From: Gammaproteobacteria bacterium
Lineage (GTDB): Bacteria; Pseudomonadota; Gammaproteobacteria; Ga0077536
DNA: 64,000 bases
NCBI GenBank assembly: GCA_021773835.1
Contig: JAJFJQ010000051.1
Location: forward strand, 1-64,000
Direction: 5' to 3'
The notes under the pieces were generated by a model that ran no database searches, was not told the DNA's origin, and worked only from the letters and a program-made list of their open reading frames with translations. Positions 25,781-34,600 of the stretch are shown here, in pieces. A program made the position numbers and the translations under genes. Every line of letters starts with the position of its first letter. The first letter of the stretch is position 1.

Positions 25781-27766
25781 TCAAACGGCATTCGCTGCGA
25801 GCGGTTTCACCTGTGTGCGCTTATCGCATGCGCGCAGCAATGCCTCTTCGAACTGTCGGGCGAAGCGTTCTGGATTACATAAGATCGAGTTTCTGATCTT
25901 TGACCGAATCGATACGCGCATCTGATTTAAGTGCGTGTGGTCGTTCGCAAGTTCGACACACCGAGCAACATAATCTGCGTGCGTCCAGCACGTGAGGTCG
26001 TCGAGCGCGAGATTCTTCAAGATCGAATAGGACACCCGCTGCGCATGCATCGATCCCGCCAAGGTGACCACGGGTACGCCCATCCAAAGCGCTTCGCAGG
26101 TTGTTGTGGTGCCGTTATACGGAAAGGTATCGAGCGCAATGTCTATGCCGTTATACGCGTCAAGGTGGTCGGTGCGCGATCCGCATACCGGTAGCAGATC
26201 AATTCTTTTGGGGTCGATGTCGTGGCTCGTAAACGCCTCGCGCAGATGGCCTTGGGTAATGGGATCGCCGGCGCGTCTCGATTTTAGTTTAAGACGGGCG
26301 TTTGGTACCGCTTTGAGGATTGCGCTCCATGCCTCAACCACCGTTGGCGTGATTTTGCGGATATTGTTGAAGCAGCCAAATGTAACCTGCCCGATGTCCG
26401 CGGCAGGTGTATCCGGCCGGCACTCGACCTCATCGAAATGTCCAAAGCACAGAAACGACTCTGGCAGTGTGAGTAAGGATTCGCTGTATTCGGTGCCATC
26501 GATGCAATCGGCATAGGGATCGGTAATGCGATAGTCAATGGTGTCGAGACCGGTCGTATTCGGATAACCCAAGTAGCTGATCTGCACCGGCGCTAAGCGT
26601 GAACGCATCACCGCGAGACGCGAATCACGTGTATGCCCGGCAAGATCGATCAAAATATCGATTCGATCGTCGCGGATCCGTTGGCCAAGATCGGCATCAC
26701 TCATTTGCGTAACATCGATATAGGCGGTTGCGGCGGTGGCGACTTCCTCAGTCAGCGAGTCGCTGCATGCGGAGTTCGAATAGCAATAGACGGCAAAGTG
26801 ATCGTCGTCATGCGCTCGGATCACGTTTCGGATGAAGAACCCAACCGAGTGCTCGCGAAAATCCGGTGATAAATAACCGATCCTCAAGCGCGAAAAGTCG
26901 ATCGAGTTTGCCGACGCAATCGGTTCTAGTTTGGGTTGGGGCGGCAACGCCGTTGCCCATGCACGATGGCAGGAATAGCTATCCGCCGGATCAACAGTGG
27001 TCAATGAGTTCAGCAAGATCAGCCCACCGCCTCTGGTTTCGTGTCGACTCATGGGGTCTTGTAATAACGCTAGAATCTTCTCTTGGCTTTGCTCAATGCG
27101 AGCCCAGTCGAAGGCATCGAATAAGGTTTCCCATGCGCCGATTGCAACGTCACCGGCTGCCGGCATCGCTAGGAGTTGTTTAGCCAAGGCATATTCTTCG
27201 GTAAAGCGATCCGTGCGGCGCAGGGTGGCAATAAGTTCGGACAGTGATTCAGGGTTCTCATTGAGTTGCAAAGCGCGCCGGTAGGTATCGATTGCGCTAT
27301 CGATTTGGCCTAGGCGCTGTAGGCAAGTACCGAGATTGTGCAATGCGATCCAATAATTGGGATCCGCCTCTAGCGCGGCGTTGAACCAGCGCTCAGCGTC
27401 GCAAAGTTGGTTTTGATCGAGAAAATTCTTACCGAGGTTGCACAATGCCACGGCATTCGAGGGTTCGATCGCCAGCACGGCACGATAATTATCCTCCGCC
27501 TCGTGGTGCTGATTCTGGGAATTCAACACCACCCCGAGATTAAGCCGCGCGCTGATCCGTCGAGGCTCTTTACGGATAACCTTGGTCAGCAGCTGTGTAG
27601 CGCTTAGTAGATCGTTACATTGGTAGGCGGCAAGACCTGCAAGATTTAGCGCATCGATATTCGTCGGCTTTTTTCTCAAGACACGCGATAGGATCGCCTG
27701 GGCCGCCGCTGGATCACCGGCACTGAGGTGCTGACCGGCTTGCTGGAGTAGCTTTGAAACATTCAT
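25781..27766 (-). CDS. TPR O-glycosyltransferase, SPINDLY/OGT type (GT41), probable flagellin glycosyltransferase
   Basis: This 661-residue protein has about five TPR repeats at residues 1-190 (such as ARLNLGVVLNSQNQHHEAED, SNAVALCNLGKNF, YWIALHNLGTCL). A Glyco_transf_41 catalytic region follows: LRIGYLSPDFREHSVGFF, LIDLAGHT, FGCFNNIRKITP, and LDTFPYNGTTTTCEALWMGVPV. GT41 enzymes add sugar to Ser or Thr of proteins. The start is the ATG at 27766 (MNVSKLLQQ), with an AGGGATC-like site; an open frame to 27883 would cross the promoter. A strong sigma-28 promoter match lies at 27795-27821, so the gene is probably made together with flagellin. Flagellin as the target is inference. Confidence 0.88.
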   Translation of the reverse strand: MNVSKLLQQAGQHLSAGDPAAAQAILSRVLRKKPTNIDALNLAGLAAYQCNDLLSATQLLTKVIRKEPRRISARLNLGVVLNSQNQHHEAEDNYRAVLAIEPSNAVALCNLGKNFLDQNQLCDAERWFNAALEADPNYWIALHNLGTCLQRLGQIDSAIDTYRRALQLNENPESLSELIATLRRTDRFTEEYALAKQLLAMPAAGDVAIGAWETLFDAFDWARIEQSQEKILALLQDPMSRHETRGGGLILLNSLTTVDPADSYSCHRAWATALPPQPKLEPIASANSIDFSRLRIGYLSPDFREHSVGFFIRNVIRAHDDDHFAVYCYSNSACSDSLTEEVATAATAYIDVTQMSDADLGQRIRDDRIDILIDLAGHTRDSRLAVMRSRLAPVQISYLGYPNTTGLDTIDYRITDPYADCIDGTEYSESLLTLPESFLCFGHFDEVECRPDTPAADIGQVTFGCFNNIRKITPTVVEAWSAILKAVPNARLKLKSRRAGDPITQGHLREAFTSHDIDPKRIDLLPVCGSRTDHLDAYNGIDIALDTFPYNGTTTTCEALWMGVPVVTLAGSMHAQRVSYSILKNLALDDLTCWTHADYVARCVELANDHTHLNQMRVSIRSKIRNSILCNPERFARQFEEALLRACDKRTQVKPLAANAV

Positions 27767-27794
27767 ATCGAGATCCCTTCCGCCCTGTGTGCGG

Positions 27795-27821
27795 ATATCG
27801 GCGAGTGTGATAATAAATTTA
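27795..27821 (-). promoter_or_regulatory. Sigma-28 (FliA) promoter of the SPINDLY-type gene
   Basis: On the minus strand TAAATTTA, then 11 bases, then GCCGATAT. The consensus is TAAAGTTT-N11-GCCGATAA; the TAAA core and seven of eight -10 bases match with exact spacing. Transcription would begin about 20 bases before the ATG at 27766. Confidence 0.75.
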
Positions 27822-28041
27822 GCGTTAGTAGCGACGGAATATTCGCCGGTGTAAGCGTTCCGGTTTGTCCGATTGGGCGGCAACGATTGCCGCGTCTATT
27901 TGCCGCGCTCAATCTAAGAAGCAAGTTCTCCCGCGCTCCGCCGGCGAGTTGCACAAGCTCGACGGCAATTCACGGTCCTTGGTATGAAATATGCATTACT
28001 CAGGCCGCCGTTTATGGATCTGACCGTCGTGGGAGGGAATT

Positions 28042-28779
28042 GTGCTCAGATACTACGAAGAACTCAGCAATCAGCAGTTAATAGATGCCTTTATTGCTCA
28101 ATACCTGACGACCGAAGGTTGGCTCGCGAGCGTCGAAGGGCGGGCGTCGCTTGGTAATACCGGCCCGGTACCATGGATCACCTATCCCGCATTGAAAATG
28201 CTGGAACGTATGGTCCAAGCACAGCATCGCGTATTCGAATACGGTGCTGGTAATTCGACGGTGTGGTGGTCATCACAGGTCGCGGAGATCGTTACCGTAG
28301 AGCACGATGAACAATGGTATCAAGAGACCCTAGCCCGTTGTGGACCACAAAATAACTTGATCCACGTGCCAATCGATGCGCCGGTGACGGCGAGCGCGGA
28401 GGCTGCACTCCAACCATTTTTTGATGCAGGGATCGATGAAGAACCCGGTCCCGATCCAGCACAGAATTTACGCGCGGGGCGGTTGTCCAAACCGTTCAGC
28501 GCGTTCGCCGCGACCTTGCTCGACTACCCCGACGGATACTTCGATATCGTTGTGGTCGATGGCATGGCGCGCGTGCTTACCGCGTGGCTCGCGGCACAAA
28601 GAGTGAATCCAGACGGCTTTGTGATTTTTGACAACTCGGATCGAGATTTTTACCAAGCCGGCTACGATGCGTTGACCACTGCCGGGTTCAAGCGCATAGA
28701 TTTTTGGGGACCGGGGCCAATTAACCCGTACGGTTGGTGCACTTCGATTTTCACCAAGAACCTAGAGGTGTTTGCATAA
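28042..28779 (+). CDS. Class I SAM-dependent methyltransferase-like protein
   Basis: This 245-residue protein has a motif I, RVFEYGAGNSTVWWSS (about residues 71-86), then VTVEHDEQWYQ for motif II and FDIVVVDGMAR for the post-II acidic strand. This pattern is seen in methyltransferases beside glycosyltransferases. The GTG start is supported by GGGAGG eight bases before it. The stop overlaps the next start (TAATG), so it is translationally coupled to the large fusion protein and probably works with it. A sugar hydroxyl or an amino sugar is a plausible acceptor, but that is inference. Confidence 0.8.
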   Translation: MLRYYEELSNQQLIDAFIAQYLTTEGWLASVEGRASLGNTGPVPWITYPALKMLERMVQAQHRVFEYGAGNSTVWWSSQVAEIVTVEHDEQWYQETLARCGPQNNLIHVPIDAPVTASAEAALQPFFDAGIDEEPGPDPAQNLRAGRLSKPFSAFAATLLDYPDGYFDIVVVDGMARVLTAWLAAQRVNPDGFVIFDNSDRDFYQAGYDALTTAGFKRIDFWGPGPINPYGWCTSIFTKNLEVFA

Positions 28780-31418
28780 TGTCTGCGTCAGACTTTGGCA
28801 TTTTGGTAACCGCCTACGCGCGCCCGGCACTACTGCAAAACGTGCTCGACAGTCTCGCCGCGCAAGAGGCCCTGGCAAGCACACATGTGTGGGTTGACGG
28901 CAACGCCGGGCGCAGTGAGCTTAGCGCGGCGACCGCTGATTGCGTCGCAATTGCGAATGGTTTCGCACCACTCGAAGTGCGTGCGCATGCCGGCCATCTC
29001 GGCATTGAAAAACTGATGCTCGATGGTCTGCAGGACATGGTTGCGCGCTATCGTCGTGTACTCGTGCTCGAAGACGATTGCTTTCCAAGTGTTAATGCCG
29101 TGGAAGAGTTTAAGCGGTCGTTGGAACGCGCTGATAAGGATCCGGAGATCTACTCGGTCTACGGGCATCCGTTTGGTATCGACAACGAGAATCGCGGGAT
29201 CGCTCGGTTCCAGGGTTGGGGTTGGGCGAGTACGGCGGAGAAGTTGATTCCGGTGATAGCGCAGCTGAAAGCGTTATTCGCCATGAACGAACAGGCTTAC
29301 CTGACGTTTGTCGAACAAAATCTGACCGACGATATTCGTGCACGTTTGGATATAACACCCGGACGCAATGTGGTCGATGTCCTCAGCCGGTTTTTCTCGT
29401 GGGATTCCGCCACTGCATTTGTTACCGCTGCGGCCGGCCTTAGGCATCAACCGACCGCCAAGCGGGTTGTCTACAATTGTGGACTTGGTGCCGACAGTGG
29501 TCATTTCAGCGAGCAGCAACGATTTCGCGAAGCACCGTTTAACATGATTGGACCGGAAGAGGTGTGGGAACACTTCGGTGCCCCACACAGCGATAGACGG
29601 TTTCCCTTCAATGGACTTGAGCGTCTAGATCAACGCATCGCGCGCTACTTGCCCGAGCGCAGCGGCACGTTTGTGGAGCTCGGCGCCTTCGACGGCGTTA
29701 CCCAGAGCAACACGCTTTATTTCGAGCGCCGCGGATGGCGCGGTGTTTTGATCGAACCGACGCCTGCCGCATTCGCCGAATGTCGCGAAAATCGGCCGTT
29801 GGCGCAAGTGTTTAATTGCGCCTGCGTTGATCAGGCAAATGCAGGGAAAAATGTTCGCATGACGGCGGTCGGATTGATGTCCATCGTTGACGGCACCCGC
29901 GATCAGGATACAGAAAACGAGTGGGTCGAGCGGGGCGAGCAATTACAGCAACTCCAAAGCGAAACGGTCGTCGTGCCAAGCCGCACGCTCAGTGATGTGC
30001 TCATCGAGGCGGGTATCAGCAGTGTCGATCTACTCTCGCTGGACGTTGAAGGCGGCGAGTTGGGCGTATTGCAGGGCCTCGATCTTTCTCGTATTCGGCC
30101 ACGGTGGATCGTTTGTGAAGACGCCTATGATGACACCGTTGGCAGTTTTCTAGCGCAGGCAGGTTACGCGATCGAGTCGATTCTGCTTGAGCGCACGCAT
30201 ACCCGTGATGTGCTTTATCGCGATATGGGTAAGGGCCTACCTTTGCTGGAAAGCATCGGTCAATCCTCGGAGAATCCATTGCAGTCGGCGACCGCTGAGC
30301 TGTGTTTGAACCCGCAGCGGGTGCTGAGCCCAGATGGTCTCGTATTCGATTTGCCGACGCGCGAGCGACAACCGCTGCATGAGACGACCCACCAGGACCT
30401 GAAGACGCTCGCGGTATTACCCGATCCATTCACTTTGCAGGACGTTGATCAGTTACTGGAAGACTGTAGTGGGTCGCGTAGCGCGAGCTTGGTAGCGGCA
30501 GGCTGGATCACCGATGCAAGAAAGGTCGACCGTGTGCAGCACTATGTGCGTAACCTCGTGCTGGAAACCTGCACGCCCTGTACCGCGAGTTGCGTTTTCT
30601 GTCCGGTATCCACCAATCCACGGCGACGGCCTCGCATTATGGAGATGGACTTATTCGAACTCATCTTATCGCGCTTCGACGGACACAAACTGAATTTCGT
30701 GACCTTGAACATCTATAACGAGCCTCTGCTTCATCCGCAGTTCTTGCTTCAAGCACAGCTACTGGCTGACCATGGACATCCTCTAGCGCTATTTACAACC
30801 GCCGCCATACTAAGCCCGGAAATCTCCGACGGCCTCGCAAACATCGGTAATGTCGACCGGATCGTGATTAATTGCCCGTCGACCGATCCCGTCGAGTACA
30901 AGCGACTAATGGGGGTAAAGATGCCGCGGGATCTGGTAGCGAATTTAAAGCATGCGATCGACGTTGGCTTGCCGATCCAGATATGTGTCAACGGTTTAAC
31001 CGAGTCTACTGAGCGTAGCGACGCGATCGTTGCGGCTCTGGCGGAAGATGCAAATCGTAAACCGAATGCGTTTACGAACTACACACATAACCGTGCGGGT
31101 GCGATCCAAGGCACAGAGAATCTGGATGATCCGATCTGGACCGGCGAGTTGCGTGGTTGCCGTCGAGCAGTCGAAGACGTCACCGTCAATGTTGACGGCC
31201 AGGTGTTTCTTTGTTGCGAAGACTTCCATCAGAATCACATTCTCGGCGATCTCCGTACCCAGACCTTAGATGAGATCCTCAATAGCGAGCGGGCAGTTCG
31301 CTACCGACGCACAATATTCGGCCTGGACCCAGCCCCCGCCGATTTTATTTGTCGCAAGTGCGCAGAATGCTGGCTTCCGCAGACTGACACCCACTTACCT
31401 AAGACAAAACTGCTGTAG
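28779..31418 (+). CDS. Three-domain fusion: glycosyltransferase, FkbM methyltransferase, radical SAM/SPASM
   Basis: This 879-residue protein starts at the ATG sharing a base with the previous stop. Residues 1-270 are GT-A-like (GILVTAYARPALLQNVL, then VLVLEDDCFPS). Residues about 290-490 are an FkbM-type methyltransferase (GTFVELGAFDGVTQSNTL, LIEPTPAAF, DLLSLDVEGGE). Residues about 590-879 are a radical SAM domain with the cluster motif CTASCVFC (Cys 601, 605, 608) and a SPASM-like C-terminus (GCRRAVEDVTVNVDGQVFLCC, then CRKCAECW). Joining sugar transfer, O-methylation and radical chemistry in one chain is unusual. I infer modification of a surface glycan or glycoprotein in the cytoplasm. Each domain call is firm by motif; substrates are unknown. 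Confidence 0.87.
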   Translation: MSASDFGILVTAYARPALLQNVLDSLAAQEALASTHVWVDGNAGRSELSAATADCVAIANGFAPLEVRAHAGHLGIEKLMLDGLQDMVARYRRVLVLEDDCFPSVNAVEEFKRSLERADKDPEIYSVYGHPFGIDNENRGIARFQGWGWASTAEKLIPVIAQLKALFAMNEQAYLTFVEQNLTDDIRARLDITPGRNVVDVLSRFFSWDSATAFVTAAAGLRHQPTAKRVVYNCGLGADSGHFSEQQRFREAPFNMIGPEEVWEHFGAPHSDRRFPFNGLERLDQRIARYLPERSGTFVELGAFDGVTQSNTLYFERRGWRGVLIEPTPAAFAECRENRPLAQVFNCACVDQANAGKNVRMTAVGLMSIVDGTRDQDTENEWVERGEQLQQLQSETVVVPSRTLSDVLIEAGISSVDLLSLDVEGGELGVLQGLDLSRIRPRWIVCEDAYDDTVGSFLAQAGYAIESILLERTHTRDVLYRDMGKGLPLLESIGQSSENPLQSATAELCLNPQRVLSPDGLVFDLPTRERQPLHETTHQDLKTLAVLPDPFTLQDVDQLLEDCSGSRSASLVAAGWITDARKVDRVQHYVRNLVLETCTPCTASCVFCPVSTNPRRRPRIMEMDLFELILSRFDGHKLNFVTLNIYNEPLLHPQFLLQAQLLADHGHPLALFTTAAILSPEISDGLANIGNVDRIVINCPSTDPVEYKRLMGVKMPRDLVANLKHAIDVGLPIQICVNGLTESTERSDAIVAALAEDANRKPNAFTNYTHNRAGAIQGTENLDDPIWTGELRGCRRAVEDVTVNVDGQVFLCCEDFHQNHILGDLRTQTLDEILNSERAVRYRRTIFGLDPAPADFICRKCAECWLPQTDTHLPKTKLL

Positions 31419-31663
31419 GCGTTTGGCGATTTAGCCGAATAGCCGACGTTCGCCGGCCGTTGGGGATGGCATCGGCGGCATCCTAGCGTCGTGCGGATGA
31501 AACATTTCGATACAAATCCCGAGCGCGGCGGCTGCGAAAAAGTCGATTGTGCAACATTTTTTACCGAGCGTTGTTACGCAAGGTTAACCTGAACTTCTCG
31601 CCACTAACCGAACGTTTGTTGGTAACTAGACTATGCGCAAACGGATCTCCCGGTTAACTACTG

Positions 31664-31903
31664 ATGAATGAACAAAATGACAAAGCGCTGGCAATGGATC
31701 TGCTGAAGCAGGCGGCCGAGCGTACCTCCATGCAGGAAGCCTTATTTTTGATGATGTCGACGACCCCGCGCGGCGCGGCGATAAATTGGGGGTTGGTACG
31801 CACTACCTTGTATGACTTTATCGCGGATCTCACCTTACCACCCAGCAGCGAGATCGCATCGGCAGTTGAGCGCAACAACGACCAACTAGACGCCTCACGA
31901 TAG
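31664..31903 (+). CDS. 79-residue protein of unknown function
   Basis: The frame encodes a soluble, probably helical protein (KALAMDLLKQAAERTSMQEA, then TTPRGAAINWGLVRTTLYDF). No family recognised and no strong ribosome binding site. The amino-acid mix looks natural, and a perfect hairpin directly follows the stop. The 245 bases before it hold nothing I can name. Moderate chance of being real. Confidence 0.45.
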   Translation: MNEQNDKALAMDLLKQAAERTSMQEALFLMMSTTPRGAAINWGLVRTTLYDFIADLTLPPSSEIASAVERNNDQLDASR

Positions 31904-31909
31904 GTTAAC

Positions 31910-31940
31910 GTTCGGGCGCGCGATTCGACTTCGCCCGAAC
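31910..31940. repeat. Perfect 9-base hairpin after the 79-residue gene
   Basis: GTTCGGGCG at 31910-31918 pairs with CGCCCGAAC at 31932-31940 across a 13-base loop. No T tract follows, so it may be a mRNA 3' end structure or operator and not a classic terminator. Confidence 0.45.
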
Positions 31941-32017
31941 TAAGCGACCGCGAGCTCGGGGCCGCTTGCACTCACCAAGGCGAACCGCCACCATAAGCTT
32001 CTTCGTGTTCTGGAATA

Positions 32018-33190
32018 ATGGACATGGTGTTACAGGCGCGTGTGCGACACGTCAGTACAGATTACGGCACCGAGCAGGCGGCGATGCAGGACTATATGCA
32101 TGCCGGGGAAGTGCGTGCATCGACGCTCGGCAATCGTGGCCCAATTCGATTTAACACTGACGGCAGCCTAGCGCAGGACATTCGCGAAGCTTATTGGCGT
32201 TGCGGATTCTACGTTTTTACCGACGTTCTTGGGCCCATCGAACTCGCGGATATTGAAGCCGACGTCTCTGACATCATTGATCGCTTACCTGTGAGGGAGG
32301 GAAGCGTGGCGGATGCGCGCGGCCGTTCGGCGATCGGTACCGACTGCGTCGCGCCGACCTTATTTTGGGCACGACCATTGAGTGACCCTTTCGGCGGTAC
32401 AGATCTTGCGAACGGCCGCCATCCCGTGCGTATGTATGAGCCACGTCCGGTGCAGGGGGCGCCGGAAAAAATCGTTTATTTGATATTGGGCACACTGCAA
32501 TTCTCCGAGGCATGTTTGCGTCTCTATGGTCATCCCGAACTCCTCCAAGTCGCCGCCGCGATAAATGGATCTGATTTCACTCCGTTTAACGAAGCATTGT
32601 TCATCAAGCAACCAGGACTTGGATCTTCTGTCGCCTGGCACCAAGACGGCGTGACCCATTGGGACAGTCCTAGTTTCGATCAGGGCATTCACGGATTTAA
32701 TTTCATGGCACAACTTTACGGTTCGACCGCCGCCAATGGGCTATGGATGGTCCCTGGTAGCCACAAACTCGGCAAAGTCGATATTAAAGCGATGGTCGAA
32801 CAAGCGGGGTCGGATCGACTACCAGATGCGGTGCCGATGATCTGCGCACCGGGCGACGTAGGGATCTGTAACCGACAAACGTTGCACGGCTCATTCGCTA
32901 ATACGAGCGCAGATACCCGGGTTACCATCAATTTCGGCTTTCATCGTCGCGCATCAGTTCTCGGCGTAACCGCCGGCGGCGTTCACAACGCACGCGCAAC
33001 CTACGACGCCGCGCGGATCCATGAACGTGCCCGCCTAATTGCCTACGCGATTGATGCACGCCGACAACGTTTCCCTCACGAAATGCCTTATGTCTATCAA
33101 CCGTTCATTGGCGAAGAAGATAACTATCGTTGGGATAGCAGGTTGCGCAACGGTTTGAAGGATTACAACCTATTGGATCTCAGTATTTAG
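32018..33190 (+). CDS. Phytanoyl-CoA dioxygenase (PhyH)-family Fe(II)/2-oxoglutarate oxygenase
   Basis: This 390-residue protein has the jelly-roll oxygenase signatures. The iron-binding H-x-D is in VAWHQDG (His 208, Asp 210), and the distal His 290 is in LHGSFANTSADTRVTINFG, where Arg 301 would hold 2-oxoglutarate. LWMVPGSHKLG is the usual strand and turn before the distal His. Bacterial members hydroxylate small molecules or peptides; the substrate here is open. Alternative starts exist downstream (ATG at 32084), and no strong ribosome binding site marks either. It is the last enzyme of the glycan region and could belong to it. Confidence 0.85.
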   Translation: MDMVLQARVRHVSTDYGTEQAAMQDYMHAGEVRASTLGNRGPIRFNTDGSLAQDIREAYWRCGFYVFTDVLGPIELADIEADVSDIIDRLPVREGSVADARGRSAIGTDCVAPTLFWARPLSDPFGGTDLANGRHPVRMYEPRPVQGAPEKIVYLILGTLQFSEACLRLYGHPELLQVAAAINGSDFTPFNEALFIKQPGLGSSVAWHQDGVTHWDSPSFDQGIHGFNFMAQLYGSTAANGLWMVPGSHKLGKVDIKAMVEQAGSDRLPDAVPMICAPGDVGICNRQTLHGSFANTSADTRVTINFGFHRRASVLGVTAGGVHNARATYDAARIHERARLIAYAIDARRQRFPHEMPYVYQPFIGEEDNYRWDSRLRNGLKDYNLLDLSI

Positions 33191-33230
33191 ATCTGAACAC
33201 CTTCGCGCCGTTAGTATGCAACAGGCGTGG

Positions 33231-33257
33231 TAATTTTCGATATCAATCTGCCGATGC
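33231..33257 (+). promoter_or_regulatory. Possible sigma-28 promoter before the secreted protein gene
   Basis: TAATTTTC, 11 bases, GCCGATGC. The spacing is exact, the -10 half matches six of eight bases and the -35 half five of eight. It lies 76 bases before the ATG at 33334. Confidence 0.4.
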
Positions 33258-33333
33258 TGTACGCATGGTATGGTGGCCCTAGACTTACCGTCACTAGCGA
33301 TTCATTCGAGTGATTAAAAGCGAGATAAAACCT

Positions 33334-34251
33334 ATGAATGTATTTCGATCGGTGGTTCTTCTCATTTGCGCGTTGGTGGGCGCTAGCGTGAATTCCCAGG
33401 AAGCCGATGCCATCAAATTTACATTCGCGCCCGGGGAGAACGTCAGCTTTCTTCAAAAGCTCAGCATGCGTAAGGAAAAAGACCTGGGCAATGGCAACAA
33501 GCAACTGGATGAGTCTTTGTCGACAACGAAGTTCACGATTAGCCAAACAACTGCTGGCTGGGAGGTATTGGTTCAACCGCAATCGATTACGATGAAGCGG
33601 GACGGGGAGCAGGTAGAGAATCCGATTGTTAAGCTGCTTTCGAGTGCAGTTATTACCTACAGCTTGAGTCCGGATGGCAATATTCTCGATGTAGCGGGCT
33701 ACGATGCGTTCATTAACAGCATTGCGACCGTGGTGCCCCCGGAAGTCTTCAGCCAGCTCTCACCTGTCCTCAATGTCGATGCGATGAAGGCTAAAGAGAT
33801 AGCGGAGTGGAACGGGAGATATGGGGATTATTTGGGTGTCGAGGTAAACGTCGGGGACAAGTTTACGGCGACAGTACCTTTTCAACTCCCAAACGGCTCA
33901 GCCATCGAGTACGAGGTCGAAACGAATATCGCGGCACTCGAGCCGTGTGGCACTGGTACCTGCGTGCGTATCCACCAGGTTTACGACAGTGATGCGCGGA
34001 ACGCCGCAAAAATGTCCGCAGATATGGTCAACGAATTGGCACGGAAGACGTCGCCAAACGCCCGGACCGCCACATCCGACGATAACGCCGCCACTATTAG
34101 CGGTAATATTTCACGGTTAATCGACCCCAATACGATGCTGATATACGGGGAAAAGCTGACGCGGACAATCTCCATGGCCGTGGCGATTGATGGCGAGGGA
34201 TCCAATAAAGTAGTGATGACCGAAAATCGCAATTACGAATACGAATATTAG
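33334..34251 (+). CDS. Exported protein of unknown function
   Basis: This 305-residue protein begins with a signal peptide (MNVFRSVVLLICALVGASVN, cleavage near SVNSQ). The mature part is beta-rich, with a single close cysteine pair (EPCGTGTC) and no catalytic motif that I know. It looks like a periplasmic or surface protein. I preferred the ATG at 33334 because it begins the signal peptide cleanly; a GTG at 33310 would add eight polar residues. A possible sigma-28 promoter upstream hints at expression with late flagellar genes. The convergent tRNA-Ala follows 33 bases after the stop. Confidence 0.75.
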   Translation: MNVFRSVVLLICALVGASVNSQEADAIKFTFAPGENVSFLQKLSMRKEKDLGNGNKQLDESLSTTKFTISQTTAGWEVLVQPQSITMKRDGEQVENPIVKLLSSAVITYSLSPDGNILDVAGYDAFINSIATVVPPEVFSQLSPVLNVDAMKAKEIAEWNGRYGDYLGVEVNVGDKFTATVPFQLPNGSAIEYEVETNIAALEPCGTGTCVRIHQVYDSDARNAAKMSADMVNELARKTSPNARTATSDDNAATISGNISRLIDPNTMLIYGEKLTRTISMAVAIDGEGSNKVVMTENRNYEYEY

Positions 34252-34284
34252 CGGCCGCTATCCAGATAAGCTGAAAGTGAAGGT

Positions 34285-34360
<76 letters not shown>

Positions 34361-34600
34361 AGCAAGGGGGGGATTCTATCTTGCGGCCGCGCGTATCGCT
34401 AGCCCGAGGCCTATCTCAACCGTAACTTTTTATTTCGCGCGTGAATTCATTCACGGCTTGACCTTATTGAATCCAATCGTAATAGTGGCGCTGCTGAATC
34501 GATTCTGCTGTTCAGCGGGTCTTAAGTACAGTACGCGGCCGCGTGTCGTCCCCATAATCGCGGTATTCTCTAAAGTGATGTACCGAGTTGTATCGCATTC

